The notes: generated by a model not told the origin, from the letters alone. A DNA stretch of 45,328 bases from a bacterium (GCA_024276125.1 JAJRXT010000100.1:1-45328), one strand, 5' to 3'; counted from the stretch's first letter, positions 7,592-16,937 are shown. A program made the numbers and translations.

Positions 7592-8589
7592 TCAGGGAAT
7601 TTTTCTGAATCTGGTATTAGCCAGTATTACTTCCAGCAGTAATAAAGCCAAAGCCCCAATCAGCGGCCACAAAAACAATTCATTGTATTCCATATATTCC
7701 TTTACCTTAACCTTGCTTTTCTCTAATTTGTCAATATAGGAATAAATGTTTTTTAATGCCTTTGTATCAGTAGCCCTAAAATATTGCCCTTTGGTGATAT
7801 CCGCTATATTTTGTAAAGTATCTTCATCTATATCAACATCTTGATATACATATTGGCTCCCAAAAATGTTCTTACCAAAAACGGCGCCTTACCCTTTGTA
7901 CCGGCGCCTATAGTATAAACCTTAATTCCGTATTTAGCCGCAAGCTCAGCGGCTTTATCAGGACTTATGCGGCCGGTATTGTTGCGTCCGTCGGTTAAGA
8001 GTATAATCACCCTGGATTTGGCTTCTACGTCCTTAAGACGCTTTACGGCAACGCCGATAGCCGTACCAACGGCAGTGCCGTCGCCGGCTATACCAATAGA
8101 AACCTTATCCAAAAAGCTAAGCAACACTCCGTGGTCTAAGGTAAGCGGGCATTGGGTATAGGCCTCCTTGGCAAAAACTATCATACCCAAACGATCATTT
8201 TGTCTGCCGCGTACAAAATCGGCTACCACATTTTTTACCGCCCTAAGACGATTTACCCGCTCGCCATCCAATGTAAAATCAAGCGCCTGCATACTGCCGG
8301 ATGTATCCACTACCAGCATTATATCCACGCCTTCGCTGATAATCTCAGTAGTCTTTCTGCCGGACTGCGGACGGGCTATCGCCAATACCAATAAGCATAT
8401 ACTTAAACAACGCAGCGCTATCAATATATGGCGTAAATACACCGAACGCTGTACTGGTCAATTGCGTATATGTCTTAGGCTGGAGAATACGAGCGCGCCT
8501 GTCCTCTTCTTATCCTGTTTTATGTAACGGTAAATAATAACCGGAATAATAAGCGCCAGTAATAATAACCATGGGTTTGCAAAACGCAT
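7592..8589 (-). pseudogene. BatA-type VWA membrane protein, broken twice
   Basis: Read from ATG 8589, this gene gives a BatA/aerotolerance-type protein of about 332 residues. It has an N-terminal membrane helix (FANPWLLLLALIIPVIIY), a second helix (ILIALRCLSICLLVLAIA), and a von Willebrand A domain with MIDAS motif DTSGSMQ and LLTDGRNN. A C-terminal helix (LFLWPLIGALALLLLEVIL) precedes the end FRKIP. Two lesions interrupt it. A TGA at 8458-8460 follows HIRN. Near 7873 one base is missing, so the frame shifts between APFLV and KNIFGSQYVYQDVDIDEDTL. Restoring one base gives exactly 333 codons. The gene lies one base after the BatD-like gene stop, as the last gene of the MoxR operon. Such proteins are thought to work with MoxR as membrane-linked chaperones. 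Confidence 0.82.
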
Positions 8590-8590
8590 T

Positions 8591-9589
8591 TTATGATACT
8601 TCCTCTATAGTATCTTGCGGCTTGGCGGCCTTAACAAAATCTATTACCCAACCGATATCATGCTGCATATTTTCTTTTGTTGGGATGTGATCGGCAAATT
8701 TAACCAAATCGGCGCTGTAAAGAAAATTTCTGGTTTCATTCTTTAATTCAAAGTTTAATTGTCGGCTTTTGTTCAACCAACGAGTAATTTCTTGAGTTGT
8801 CCAGTCGGTTGCCGGAAAGTTATATGATGCCTCCAGATAGCGTCTGAATATTTCCGATAGATTAAAATAGAATTTCCTTATTTCTTGTTCGCTGTTATAT
8901 GATTGTTTCTTTAATGCCTCAAGCTCGGCCAAAGCTGTCTGATAGGCCGGAATTATCGCCTCTTTTTTATCTTCAACTTTTCGCCTTTTGCGGTAATACC
9001 AAATAATACCAAAAACTATCAAGCCGATAAGGACTATCCCGCCTGCCACAAGCGCCCAAAAAACATAATCAACAGGTAATTTTTCTACGTCCTTAATATC
9101 AATTATGTCTTTTTGCTTGTTTTGCGGTTTATCAGGCGATCGTATTTCTATAAATATCGGAGATGATTGTATTTGTTTTAACTCGCCGTCCGGCTTTAAT
9201 TTATATGATATCTCAACCGGTTTTAGGGTATATGAGCCTGAGGCGTCTGTTTGCAGCTTATACCATTTTTTTATAATCCTTCGTCCGGCTATTTCCTTTA
9301 CGGGTTCAGCGCCCATATCCACAATTTTAAGATTGCCTATTTGTGCGCCAAAATCGGGAACATCGGTTATAACTTCCGGCGCCATATCCACCTTAACCGT
9401 GTAGGTTATAATATCGTCTGTAGTCGCATCCGCCTTATCCACTTTGGTCTCAAGCTCAATAGGCTGGCGTTTATATTTGCTGTGCGGTGTTTTATCTTCT
9501 GTTTTACAAGCGCATATAATAAGGATAAACAATAAAATGAATGCAGATAATATCCAGCGGATATGTTTTTTGGTATACTGTTTATTCAT
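8591..9589 (-). CDS. BatD/DUF4381-like lipoprotein with a membrane anchor
   Basis: A 332-residue protein of the MoxR-VWA operon. The signal sequence ends in a lipobox-like LIICACKTE, so Cys 28 is probably lipidated. A beta-sandwich region follows (VKDADATTDD-like segment reading VDKADATTDDIITYTVKVDM, then GRRIIKKWYKLQTDASGSY). This resembles the immunoglobulin-like repeats of BatD/oxygen-tolerance proteins. A single transmembrane helix (ALVAGGIVLIGLIVFGIIWYY) is followed by a cytoplasmic helical domain with FRRYLEASYNFPATDWTTQE, as in DUF4381-type proteins. It probably bridges the envelope and the MoxR/VWA components. Family assignment is by layout and motifs only. The downstream batA starts one base beyond its stop. 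Confidence 0.68.
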   Translation of the reverse strand: MNKQYTKKHIRWILSAFILLFILIICACKTEDKTPHSKYKRQPIELETKVDKADATTDDIITYTVKVDMAPEVITDVPDFGAQIGNLKIVDMGAEPVKEIAGRRIIKKWYKLQTDASGSYTLKPVEISYKLKPDGELKQIQSSPIFIEIRSPDKPQNKQKDIIDIKDVEKLPVDYVFWALVAGGIVLIGLIVFGIIWYYRKRRKVEDKKEAIIPAYQTALAELEALKKQSYNSEQEIRKFYFNLSEIFRRYLEASYNFPATDWTTQEITRWLNKSRQLNFELKNETRNFLYSADLVKFADHIPTKENMQHDIGWVIDFVKAAKPQDTIEEVS

Positions 9590-9622
9590 GTTTAATATAA
9601 AACACTATTGTATCTTGTTAGT

Positions 9623-9730
9623 GGCTGCCGGATTTAAAAATCCGGTAGCTAAGCATAACCGGTGGAAGTCAGATTTGAGAATCTGACAACACAAATCACG
9701 TAGGGGCAGGTTTTAAACCTGCCCCTACAG
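9623..9730. repeat. Three short palindromes
   Basis: The gap between the BatD-like and HicB-like genes holds three hairpins. One has arms GCCGGATTT and AAATCCGGT, one GTCAGATTT and AATCTGAC, and one TAGGGGCAGGTTT and AAACCTGCCCCTA at 9700-9727. The first two resemble repeats at 30.6 kb. Confidence 0.7.
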
Positions 9731-9764
9731 GACAATCAAGTTGTACCTTGAAATCAGGTTACAT

Positions 9765-9974
9765 TTAAGCAAACATCAGCCGCCCTTTAGCTTCAGGAAC
9801 AGGACGATCCAGTTTTTGAGCGGTTTCGATCCATTCTTTTATAACCACTTCCACATTAGCCAAGGCTTCCTTATAGGTTGTCCCGTCAGCAGCACATCCG
9901 GGCAATTCTGGAACTTCGGCTATAAACGCTTGATCCTCTTTGCTCCAATAAATAATAACTTCATATTTAGTCAT
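9765..9974 (-). CDS. Orphan HicB-like antitoxin domain protein
   Basis: A 69-residue protein with the HicB N-terminal fold: MTKYEVIIYWSKEDQAFIAE, then VPELPGCAADGTTYKEALAN and a helix EVVIKEWIETAQKLDRPVPE. HicB normally pairs with the HicA ribonuclease. No hicA-like gene lies on either side. The start ATG 9974 is four bases downstream of the DUF58 gene stop. It sits inside the MoxR operon between the DUF58 and BatD-like genes, probably captured there. It may act alone as a small RNase-H-fold regulator, or be a remnant. Confidence 0.78.
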   Translation of the reverse strand: MTKYEVIIYWSKEDQAFIAEVPELPGCAADGTTYKEALANVEVVIKEWIETAQKLDRPVPEAKGRLMFA

Positions 9975-9978
9975 CTTC

Positions 9979-10866
9979 CTACACCACAACTTGCCTTCTT
10001 GCGCGCAATCTGAAAAAGCGTATTATAGGGTCTATATATGAGCCTTCGGTAAGAATCGCTATATGATCAATATTAAGCGAACCGAAAAACCTTTTTCGCT
10101 CGTCTAATTCTTTTTTAGCTAATTGGGCGAATCCGCCGGTAAAAGCCTTATCTGACGTATCCACCAATATCCTCTGGCCAGTCTCTGCATCCGCAAGTTC
10201 TATAAAACCGACATCAGGCAGTGCAATCTCCCGTGGATCAAGTATTGGTATAGCAATAATATCATGCTTGCGCTTTACCATCTGTAAGTTTTTTTTAATA
10301 TTATCGCCTATAAAATCCGAAATCAAAAAACTAATGCTTTTTCGCGGGCAGACTTTGCTTAAGAATTCAAGCGGCGCCGATAGATCGGTCATAACACCTT
10401 CCGGTTTAAAGGTTAAAATAGACCGAATCACGCGCCAGACATGCGCTCTGCCTTTTTTAGGCGGAATAAACAGCTCAATTTTATCGGAAAAGACTATCAA
10501 ACCTACCTTATCATTACTCTTAATCGCCACATAAGCAAGAATAGACGCAATTTCTGCGGCTACCTCCTGCTTCAGCTTGTCAGTCGAACCAAAGCGCATA
10601 GACGAGCTTACATCCACCATCAGCATTAAAGTAAGCTCGCGCTCCTCGCGATAGACCTTGACATAAGCCGTATTGTGCATACGCGCTGTAACGTTCCAGT
10701 CTATAGTGCGCACATCATCGCCAAAACGATATTCCCTGACCTCCTCAAACTCCATGCCGCGTCCCTTAAAGGCGCTGGTATATTCACCGGCCATTACATC
10801 ATTTACCAGATGCTTGCTGCGTATTTGTATAGTTTTTATTTTTTTAAATAATTCAGGAGATATCAT
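9979..10866 (-). CDS. DUF58 family protein (VWA-like)
   Basis: A 295-residue DUF58 protein, the usual partner of MoxR AAA+ ATPases. Its signature region reads FKGRGMEFEEVREYRFGDD followed by VRTIDWNVTARM. The degenerate VWA domain follows with LMLMVDVSSSMRFGS (MIDAS-like), VGLIVFSDKIELFIPPKKG, and FLISDFIGD. Being complete, it contrasts with the broken moxR upstream and batA downstream. It probably acts on the cytoplasmic face in a chaperone-like complex. The start is ATG 10866. Function within this family is poorly established. Confidence 0.87.
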   Translation of the reverse strand: MISPELFKKIKTIQIRSKHLVNDVMAGEYTSAFKGRGMEFEEVREYRFGDDVRTIDWNVTARMHNTAYVKVYREERELTLMLMVDVSSSMRFGSTDKLKQEVAAEIASILAYVAIKSNDKVGLIVFSDKIELFIPPKKGRAHVWRVIRSILTFKPEGVMTDLSAPLEFLSKVCPRKSISFLISDFIGDNIKKNLQMVKRKHDIIAIPILDPREIALPDVGFIELADAETGQRILVDTSDKAFTGGFAQLAKKELDERKRFFGSLNIDHIAILTEGSYIDPIIRFFRLRARRQVVV

Positions 10867-10928
10867 AATATAAACATTGTGGTATATAAAGATGTTTCGG
10901 CTTTAAGACAAGCCAACAAAACATCACC

Positions 10929-11167
10929 GTCATTCTGAACGAAGCGCAGTGTAGTGAAGAATCTGCTCACGCAGGCTGAGAGATTCTTCGGCCTTCAGCC
11001 TCAGAATGACAATGTAATAGATGTATTCATTTCGGGGTGAGACACCCCGAAACACAGAGTAAAACTAAGGGTCTGCTTACTACGTTTATGTTCTTGATAA
11101 AAAGGGGTAGCGACCAACGGAAGCGTAGGGGCAAAGCCCCTGAATTGGCCGGAGCGCCTCGCCCCTA
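10929..11167. repeat. Stacked repeats A, B and D
   Basis: This non-coding gap holds a full family A palindrome (10929-11010) and a family B hairpin (11028-11055, arms TTTCGGGGTG and CACCCCGAAA). It then holds repeat D (about 11095-11167), recognised by GGGTAGCGACCAACGGAAGC and GGGGCAAAGCCCC. Repeat D occurs again in the opposite orientation at 24418-24497. The end of D supplies the TAG stop of moxR. Confidence 0.82.
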
Positions 11168-12153
11168 TGGTACGTCAATTTTATCAAACAACTGAGTTAT
11201 TACATCATCTGTGGTAATATCCTCGGCTTCAGCCTCATAGGATAAAATTATACGATGACGCAGAATATCATGCCCTATACTTTTTATATCATGCGGGGTA
11301 ACATAAGCGCGCCCCTCCAGAAAGGCATGCGCCCTAGCCGCCTGATTAATATAAATAGTCGCTCGGGGAGACGCCCCGTATTCAATAAAGCGGCCCAAAT
11401 CGGTTAGCCCGAATTCCTTAGGCTCGCGCGTGGCAAAGACTACATTTATTATATAATCTTCTATTTTACTATCCAAATATATTTGGTCTACAACTGATCT
11501 GGTATCAATAATTTCCTGCGGGCTAATCACCGGCATAATCTTCGGGCGGCGTCTGGCGGCAATCTGCCTCATAATTTGTTTTTCTTCCTGCCTGCTGGGA
11601 TATGTTACCTTAATTTTCAGCATAAAGCGGTCAACCTGCGCTTCCGGCAATGGATAAGTACCCTCCTGCTCTATTGGGTTTTGCGTAGCCATAACCAAAA
11701 AAGGCTCTTCTAAGATAAAGGTCCTTTCCCCTATAGTAACCTGTTTTTCCTGCATGGCTTCTAACAGAGCGCTTTGTACCTTGGCCGGCGCCCGGTTTAT
11801 CTCATCGGCTAGGATTATATTGGCAAATATGGGACCCTTTTAACCATAAATTCGGATGTTTTGGGAACATATATCTGAGTGCCGATCAAATCAGCCGGCA
11901 GCAGATCAGGCGTAAATTGAATGCGCTTAAAATTAGCGCGTATAGCGGCAGACAGCGCCTTTACCGCCGTAGTCTTAGCCAGCCCCGGCACCCCTTCCAC
12001 CAGAATATGTCCGTCGGCCAATAAACCGATAAGCAGCCGCTGCATAAGATAACGCTGCCCCACAATTGCCTTATCCAGCTCGCCCATAAGTTTTTGTACA
12101 AAAATACTCCGCTCCTTTACGCGTTCGGAAAGAGCCTGTATATCAACATCCAT
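11165..12153 (-). pseudogene. MoxR-family AAA+ ATPase with a one-base frameshift
   Basis: MoxR ATPases act as chaperones for VWA-domain partners. The N-terminal part has the Walker A region GHILVEGVPGLAKTTAVKAL and DLLPADLIGTQIYVPKTSEF. Near 11835-11841 the frame breaks: a run reading AAAAGGGT gives VKRVPYLPI and a stop. One extra A would give [20 protein letters not shown], the expected Walker B/sensor region. The rest is intact: [38 protein letters not shown], and FGASPRA-like [12 protein letters not shown]. With the base restored the gene has 330 codons, a normal length. A single homopolymer deletion may be a sequencing error, but batA in the same operon is also damaged. Confidence 0.85.
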
Positions 12154-12185
12154 ATTATCCCCCTGTTTATATTAATCTAAATCAT

Positions 12186-12497
12186 TATAATAACGTAAGT
12201 TCGGCATAATCGATTAACGTGTTTATAAAAGACAAAACCGTGAGGAACCCTTTTTGAAAAAAGTGTTCCTCAAACTCCTCCCAAAAACTTTCAATCTAAA
12301 GGAATTTGGTTGGCGGCACAATAAGACAGTTATAAATATTGCTGCAAGATAACATGTGCCGCCAGCCAAATTCCTTGAATTAAAGTTCTTAGGAAGGGGG
12401 TTTGGGGGATAACCCTTCTTTCAAGAAGGGTTTCCCCCATGGTTTTATCCTTTATAAATAAGTTAAACTAATTTTACGCCGAATTTACGTTATTATA
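12186..12497. mobile_element. 312-base MITE-like giant hairpin
   Basis: The element starts TATAATAACGTAAGTTCGGC and ends with a near-perfect inverted copy, and the outer match runs about 55 bases. Inside, arms AAGGAATTTGGTTGGCGGC and GCCGCCAGCCAAATTCCTT flank a loop of roughly 40 bases. The whole element can fold into one long hairpin. There is no gene. A second copy, cut at one end, lies at 21243-21452. A shorter element at 37396-37512 has the same ends. Confidence 0.82.
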
Positions 12498-12688
12498 GCG
12501 CAATATTTTAGCAAATCATTTTTTTTTAGGCAATAGGCTAATTTTACGTAAATTCAGTTTCTATAGCTCAAAAATGTTGATTTAGCTCAAAACGTGACAA
12601 AAATGACAGTAAAGATGTTGTATGATTGTAATTAGTGCCGTACGGCCAATTATCACTTGATTAGTTCTGATCTCTTAAGGAAAACCTG

Positions 12689-15193
12689 ATGAAACTAGCA
12701 GTAAGCGAACAACAAATCTGGGCGCTGGATTCGGCCATAAGTTCAATCAATGCCGCAAAAGATATGGAACAATTGACAGATATTATTCTGACAAAAACAG
12801 TCCATGGATTTGGCGCTCAAGCAGGAATACTGTTTTTTCTAAATAATATAGAACATCAGAAACGACAAATAAAGTTTTATCATCAAAACCAAATACAAAG
12901 CGAGACAATCCATACTTCAGATTATAAACAATTAGAGAAGATTATCAAATCCGGCGCTCCATTAATAGAAGAAAAATCTAAACCTTTAAAGAAAATACTA
13001 GAAAACAAACTGGGCTGTCAACCAAAATCAATATTATATATTCCTCTGACAATTGAAGATAATCTTTTGGGTGTACTGGGATTATTCAGCCCAAACCAGC
13101 ATTTTTTCACCAAACGGTCATTATCTTGGTTCAGCTTTTGCGGCAGACAGCTGGCTTTAGCTGTAAATAAAGTTTTACTGGAGATTGAACTTAAGAAATC
13201 TGTTAAAGAATTAAGCGTCCTAAGCGAAGTCACCAACATAATGGGGCATATGTTGGATTTGGATGAAATGCTCCAATTAGTATTGTATAAAATCTTGAAT
13301 TTATTTCAGCTTGATGCCGGCGGAATTTATATTTTAAATGAAAACAAACAACTAAAACGGATTGCATCCAAAGGACTGCCGGAATTCTTACTGGAATTTA
13401 TCCGTAACGAGTACAAACATAACAAAGGGCTTTCAACTCAGATACTTGCATCAGATACTCCGGTAATAATAACCGATTTTAATAAAGTCAGCGATTCTTT
13501 GAAAATACTAAGTCAAAATGGATATCATTGTTTTTTGGGTATTCCAATAAAAAGTAAAAACAGCGTCTGGGGTATGATTATTATGTTGGGTAAAAACGGC
13601 TGTAATGCCTTTAACAGCGCTGAAAAAGATATGTTATGCACCATAGCCAATGAAATCGCCGCCATTATGGAAAATAAGTTTTTATTCAATCAGGTCGTCC
13701 GCGCCAAAAAAGAATGGGAGAATACCTTTGATTCCATAACCGATATGGTATCTATATTAGATCAAAATTTTAATGTCTTACGAGTAAATAAAGCCTTTGC
13801 CCAAAAATTTAATAAACATCCCCGTGAATTGATAAATACAAAATGCTACAATTTATTTCATCCCGAAGTAGGTCCCATTCCCGATTGTCCTTGTATTAAA
13901 ACACTGACCACCGGCAAACCATTTTCTAAAGAATTAAGAATAAAGACATTAAACGGTAACTATATCATTCATACCTCAGAAATTATGGACCCAAACAGCA
14001 AGCAAAAACGCTTTGCCCATATAGTACGGGATATTACCGCTAAAAAAACTTTAGAACATCAGTTGCTCCAAATGCAAAAAATGGAATGTATCGGCAATAT
14101 GGCAGGCGGAATTGCCCATGATTTTAACAACTTACTGGACGGTATCATAGGTTATGCCGGCTATATCCAAGATATACTGCCCCGAGATGACCCCTTATAT
14201 AAAGAAATCGAGGCTATCAAAAATATTGCCCTTAAAGGAACAAATCTCACTCATCAACTAATGGATTTTGGCAAGCGTTCAAATGTTGATCTTATACCCA
14301 TAAGAATTAACAGGGTAATACAAGACGTTATAAAGTTGCTTTCACGTACTATTGAAAAAAATATTCGTATTATTAAATCATTATCCCCGAAACTGCCTTT
14401 GATAGAAGGAGATGAGGGACAATTGCATCAACTTATTTTAAATATTTGTTTAAACGCAAGAGACGCCATGCCCCAAGGCGGTATGTTAAACATTAAAAGC
14501 AATAAAGTTTTTCTGGACGAAAAGATCAGTAACATTAATCCCTGCTTAGAATCTGGAGAATATATTTGTATTAGTATTAATGACACCGGTTATGGAATGC
14601 AGCAGGATATTTTAGATAAGATATTCGACCCATTTTTTACCACTAGACAAAAGGATAAAGGTACAGGCTTGGGTTTGGCCTCAGCATATAGAATTACCAA
14701 AAATCACAAAGGACATATTGAGGTAAAGAGTAAACCGGACCATGGCGCTACTTTTGATATTTATCTGCCGATATTACCCAAAAAAGAAAGGATCATTTTA
14801 AAAAAAGAAGGCAATACAATTTTAATTGTCGATAATGAAGAATTGGTTAATCAATGCGCTCAACAGATATTAAGTCAAAAAGGCTACAAGGTACTCACCG
14901 CCAAAAACAGCCAAATCTCTTTGGAACTACTTAAAGAAAATAAAAAATGTGTAGGTTTAGTCATTCTGGATTTAGTAATTCCGCCGGTAAACGGCGAGCA
15001 AACTTATAATTTGGTTAAAAAAATTAAAGCAGATATAAGAATATTATTATCCAGCAACCGGAGTTTAACTGAACACACTAAAAAAGCGCTTTGTATGGTA
15101 ACAGAAGGAATATTGGAAAAACCATATAAACCTGACGAGCTTATATCTAAAGTAGAACAAGCCTTAGGCAAAGTTATTCCTCCTCTTCCCTAG
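12689..15193 (+). CDS. Hybrid sensor histidine kinase (GAF-GAF-PAS-HisKA-HATPase-REC)
   Basis: An 834-residue soluble sensor kinase. Two GAF domains (about residues 20-165 and 185-335) are followed by a PAS domain (about 345-455, with ILDQNFNVLRVNKAFAQKF). The dimerisation domain has phospho-accepting His 477 in GGIAHDFNNLLDGIIGYAGY. The ATPase domain shows LNICLNARDAMP, INDTGYGMQQDILDKIFDPF and KGTGLGLASAYRI. A receiver domain ends the protein, with acceptor Asp 761 in VILDLVIPPVNGE and the Lys in EKPYKP. No membrane helices are seen, so the signal is probably cytoplasmic. The PAS part has several cysteines (CYNLFHPEVGPIPDCPCI), which could bind metal or a redox cofactor. No response regulator gene is adjacent. 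AAGGA lies before ATG 12689. Confidence 0.92.
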   Translation: MKLAVSEQQIWALDSAISSINAAKDMEQLTDIILTKTVHGFGAQAGILFFLNNIEHQKRQIKFYHQNQIQSETIHTSDYKQLEKIIKSGAPLIEEKSKPLKKILENKLGCQPKSILYIPLTIEDNLLGVLGLFSPNQHFFTKRSLSWFSFCGRQLALAVNKVLLEIELKKSVKELSVLSEVTNIMGHMLDLDEMLQLVLYKILNLFQLDAGGIYILNENKQLKRIASKGLPEFLLEFIRNEYKHNKGLSTQILASDTPVIITDFNKVSDSLKILSQNGYHCFLGIPIKSKNSVWGMIIMLGKNGCNAFNSAEKDMLCTIANEIAAIMENKFLFNQVVRAKKEWENTFDSITDMVSILDQNFNVLRVNKAFAQKFNKHPRELINTKCYNLFHPEVGPIPDCPCIKTLTTGKPFSKELRIKTLNGNYIIHTSEIMDPNSKQKRFAHIVRDITAKKTLEHQLLQMQKMECIGNMAGGIAHDFNNLLDGIIGYAGYIQDILPRDDPLYKEIEAIKNIALKGTNLTHQLMDFGKRSNVDLIPIRINRVIQDVIKLLSRTIEKNIRIIKSLSPKLPLIEGDEGQLHQLILNICLNARDAMPQGGMLNIKSNKVFLDEKISNINPCLESGEYICISINDTGYGMQQDILDKIFDPFFTTRQKDKGTGLGLASAYRITKNHKGHIEVKSKPDHGATFDIYLPILPKKERIILKKEGNTILIVDNEELVNQCAQQILSQKGYKVLTAKNSQISLELLKENKKCVGLVILDLVIPPVNGEQTYNLVKKIKADIRILLSSNRSLTEHTKKALCMVTEGILEKPYKPDELISKVEQALGKVIPPLP

Positions 15194-15209
15194 AGGCTGT
15201 ATTGTAATT

Positions 15210-15460
15210 AAGCGTCTATATAACGTGAGTTTGACATAAAAAGAGTAGAAGGCTCTTACAGATCAAACAATTGACGTAGATTTACTGTAGGGGAGGGGCT
15301 TGTCCCCACTGCCATTAAGTTAAGGAAATTGTCATTCTGAATGAAGCGGAGCGCAGTGAAGAATCTGCCCGCTGTTGCGGGGGGAGATTCTTCAGCCTTT
15401 GGCTTCAGAATGACAAAAAGGGATAACTTCACTATAGGCAGCAACTCATGTTATATAACA
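15210..15460. mobile_element. Composite MITE-like element with a nested family A palindrome
   Basis: The left end (TATATAACGTGAGTTTG) and right end (GCAACTCATGTTATATAA) are inverted copies. Between them lies a full family A palindrome (15331-15414), preceded by the GGGGAGGGGCTTGTCCCC motif also seen before family A copies at 28.98 and 33.29 kb. No gene is supported here, although short open frames cross it. Confidence 0.6.
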
Positions 15461-15464
15461 AAAA

Positions 15465-15507
15465 AATGGCCACAAAACTACCTGTATCAGGTAGTCCCGT
15501 GGCCATT
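15465..15507 (-). terminator. Two-tier stem-loop followed by a T-run
   Basis: Outer arms AATGGCCAC and GTGGCCATT enclose inner arms ACTACCTG and CAGGTAGT around a three-base loop. On the minus strand the hairpin is followed by seven T. It would terminate transcripts from the minus-strand DUF4412-like gene, about 240 bases after its stop. It could also be a structured leader or small RNA element. DNA from 15508 to 15747 holds only repeat fragments. Confidence 0.5.
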
Positions 15508-15747
15508 AAAATATAGGCAATGGTATCCTAAAAAGCTCCTAAATGTAAATCTGAGCTTTAGGGCTTATGCAAAAATTTACATAAGAGGCTGTGCTGTAAG
15601 AGCTTATAACCTAAAAAATGCTCTCAACCTGTCATTTCTGCGAGGGCAGGAATCCAGTCTTTTAAAGTAACTTATGGATTTCCGTTCGGATGTTTCGGCT
15701 TGGGGACAAGCCAACATCCGATATAAGCAATATACGATATTTGCCTA

Positions 15748-16662
15748 TTAAAAACTTTCCTCTGATTGTGTTTGATCGGTTTTTCCTTCCGGCTGGGCGG
15801 CCGCGCTAGGAATATCTAATTTCTTAAAGCTGGCCGGTACTTCAAAACTTTCAAATGGTATCTCTTTTTGCTCCAACTTGGTTACTGTTATACCTTTAAG
15901 ATTTCCGCTTTGCTCACCTAATTGCACACGGTATTTTAACTCCAAGGGAAGACCCTCTATCTTTTTTAATTGGGTAAGTACATCTGTGTTAAACATTCCA
16001 AATTTTCCTATAAAATCCGTAAGATAGTTGCCGGGGGTAAGCTCAGTATTAACCCAAACTTCCAAGACTTTTTTTAATTTACCTTGAGTTACCTGTACGA
16101 TTTTAATGCGTTTAGCCGTGTGGCCCAAAATGGTTTTAGTATCTGACGTCAGTTTAACTTCCGCGATCCCTGAACTGGTATTTGTTCCAGTTTGCCCCGT
16201 CATACTTGACCTCATTTTGTTCATTTGAGCGCTCATTATCTGACTGGCAAAGCTCCTTTGTTCCGCGGGCATAGCGTCGATCATTTTTTTCTTTACAGAA
16301 TCCTGAGCATTTTCAACTTGAGGTTGACGTTTTCTGGCAGACATTTCAGCTTGACTCAATTGCATTTGCACTGTATTAAAATCCATTTCAGTATAGGTAT
16401 TATCCGTAGGGTCAAGTCTAAATATCAATTGTTTATCCAGACGGATAAGGGTAATCACACCGGATTCCACCTCTTCAAGTCTCAGCATATTGTCTTTTTG
16501 ATACAATCGTTGGTGGGTAGTTTTCATACTCGCCTGCGGAGTAGCGTAATTATATGTAGTAACTACTTCACGCTCGCAATAGATATCCGCTCGGGCGTTT
16601 TTAGCCATAAATACAGCCAGTAAAGCCACGACAGCTACGGCTATAACCTTTTTTGATTCCAT
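15748..16662 (-). CDS. Exported DUF4412-like protein
   Basis: A 304-residue exported protein. The signal peptide is MESKKVIAVAVVALLAVFMA with cleavage probably after KNARA. The mature start DIYCEREVVTTYNYATPQAS and then MLRLEEVESGVITLIRLDKQ with IFRLDPTDNTYTEMDF match the beta-rich pattern of DUF4412-type proteins, resembling lipid- or lipoprotein-carrier folds. A Gln/Met-rich helix (about residues 100-145) interrupts the barrel. Later segments KTILGHTAKRIKIVQVTQGK and GNYLTDFIGKFGMF are also typical. The ligand is unknown. It is transcribed alone, with a likely terminator downstream. Confidence 0.62.
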   Translation of the reverse strand: MESKKVIAVAVVALLAVFMAKNARADIYCEREVVTTYNYATPQASMKTTHQRLYQKDNMLRLEEVESGVITLIRLDKQLIFRLDPTDNTYTEMDFNTVQMQLSQAEMSARKRQPQVENAQDSVKKKMIDAMPAEQRSFASQIMSAQMNKMRSSMTGQTGTNTSSGIAEVKLTSDTKTILGHTAKRIKIVQVTQGKLKKVLEVWVNTELTPGNYLTDFIGKFGMFNTDVLTQLKKIEGLPLELKYRVQLGEQSGNLKGITVTKLEQKEIPFESFEVPASFKKLDIPSAAAQPEGKTDQTQSEESF

Positions 16663-16836
16663 AAAAAGCCCCCTATAACAATTAGTAGAAAACCTTATTC
16701 AATATAATATATCTTATCTCAATTTTAGCAGAAAATTTCTTGCTGTCAAGTGAACTCCCCCCTGGTTTAATAAAATATATTATGGCACAGGATGTCTTAG
16801 CTTTCCAATCCCCCTGCGGCTAACCTTAAAGACATC

Positions 16837-16865
16837 TTGACTTATCTGTTAATTTGTAATAATAT
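16837..16865 (+). promoter_or_regulatory. Sigma-70 type promoter for the beta-helix gene
   Basis: TTGACT and TAATAT are separated by exactly 17 bases. Transcription would start near 16872, giving a leader of about 65 bases before the GTG start. The GGAGG site of the gene lies at the end of this leader. Confidence 0.6.
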
Positions 16866-16937
16866 GAATACATATTCTCTTTACATGCCAATAATTAAGA
16901 TGTTAACGTATCGTTCTAACCTATGGAGGATGTAGAC

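Noticed and set aside
15341-15670. A 109-codon open frame after the histidine kinase
   Set aside because: It is built from a family A palindrome and a terminator hairpin, with no protein-like sequence or ribosome site.
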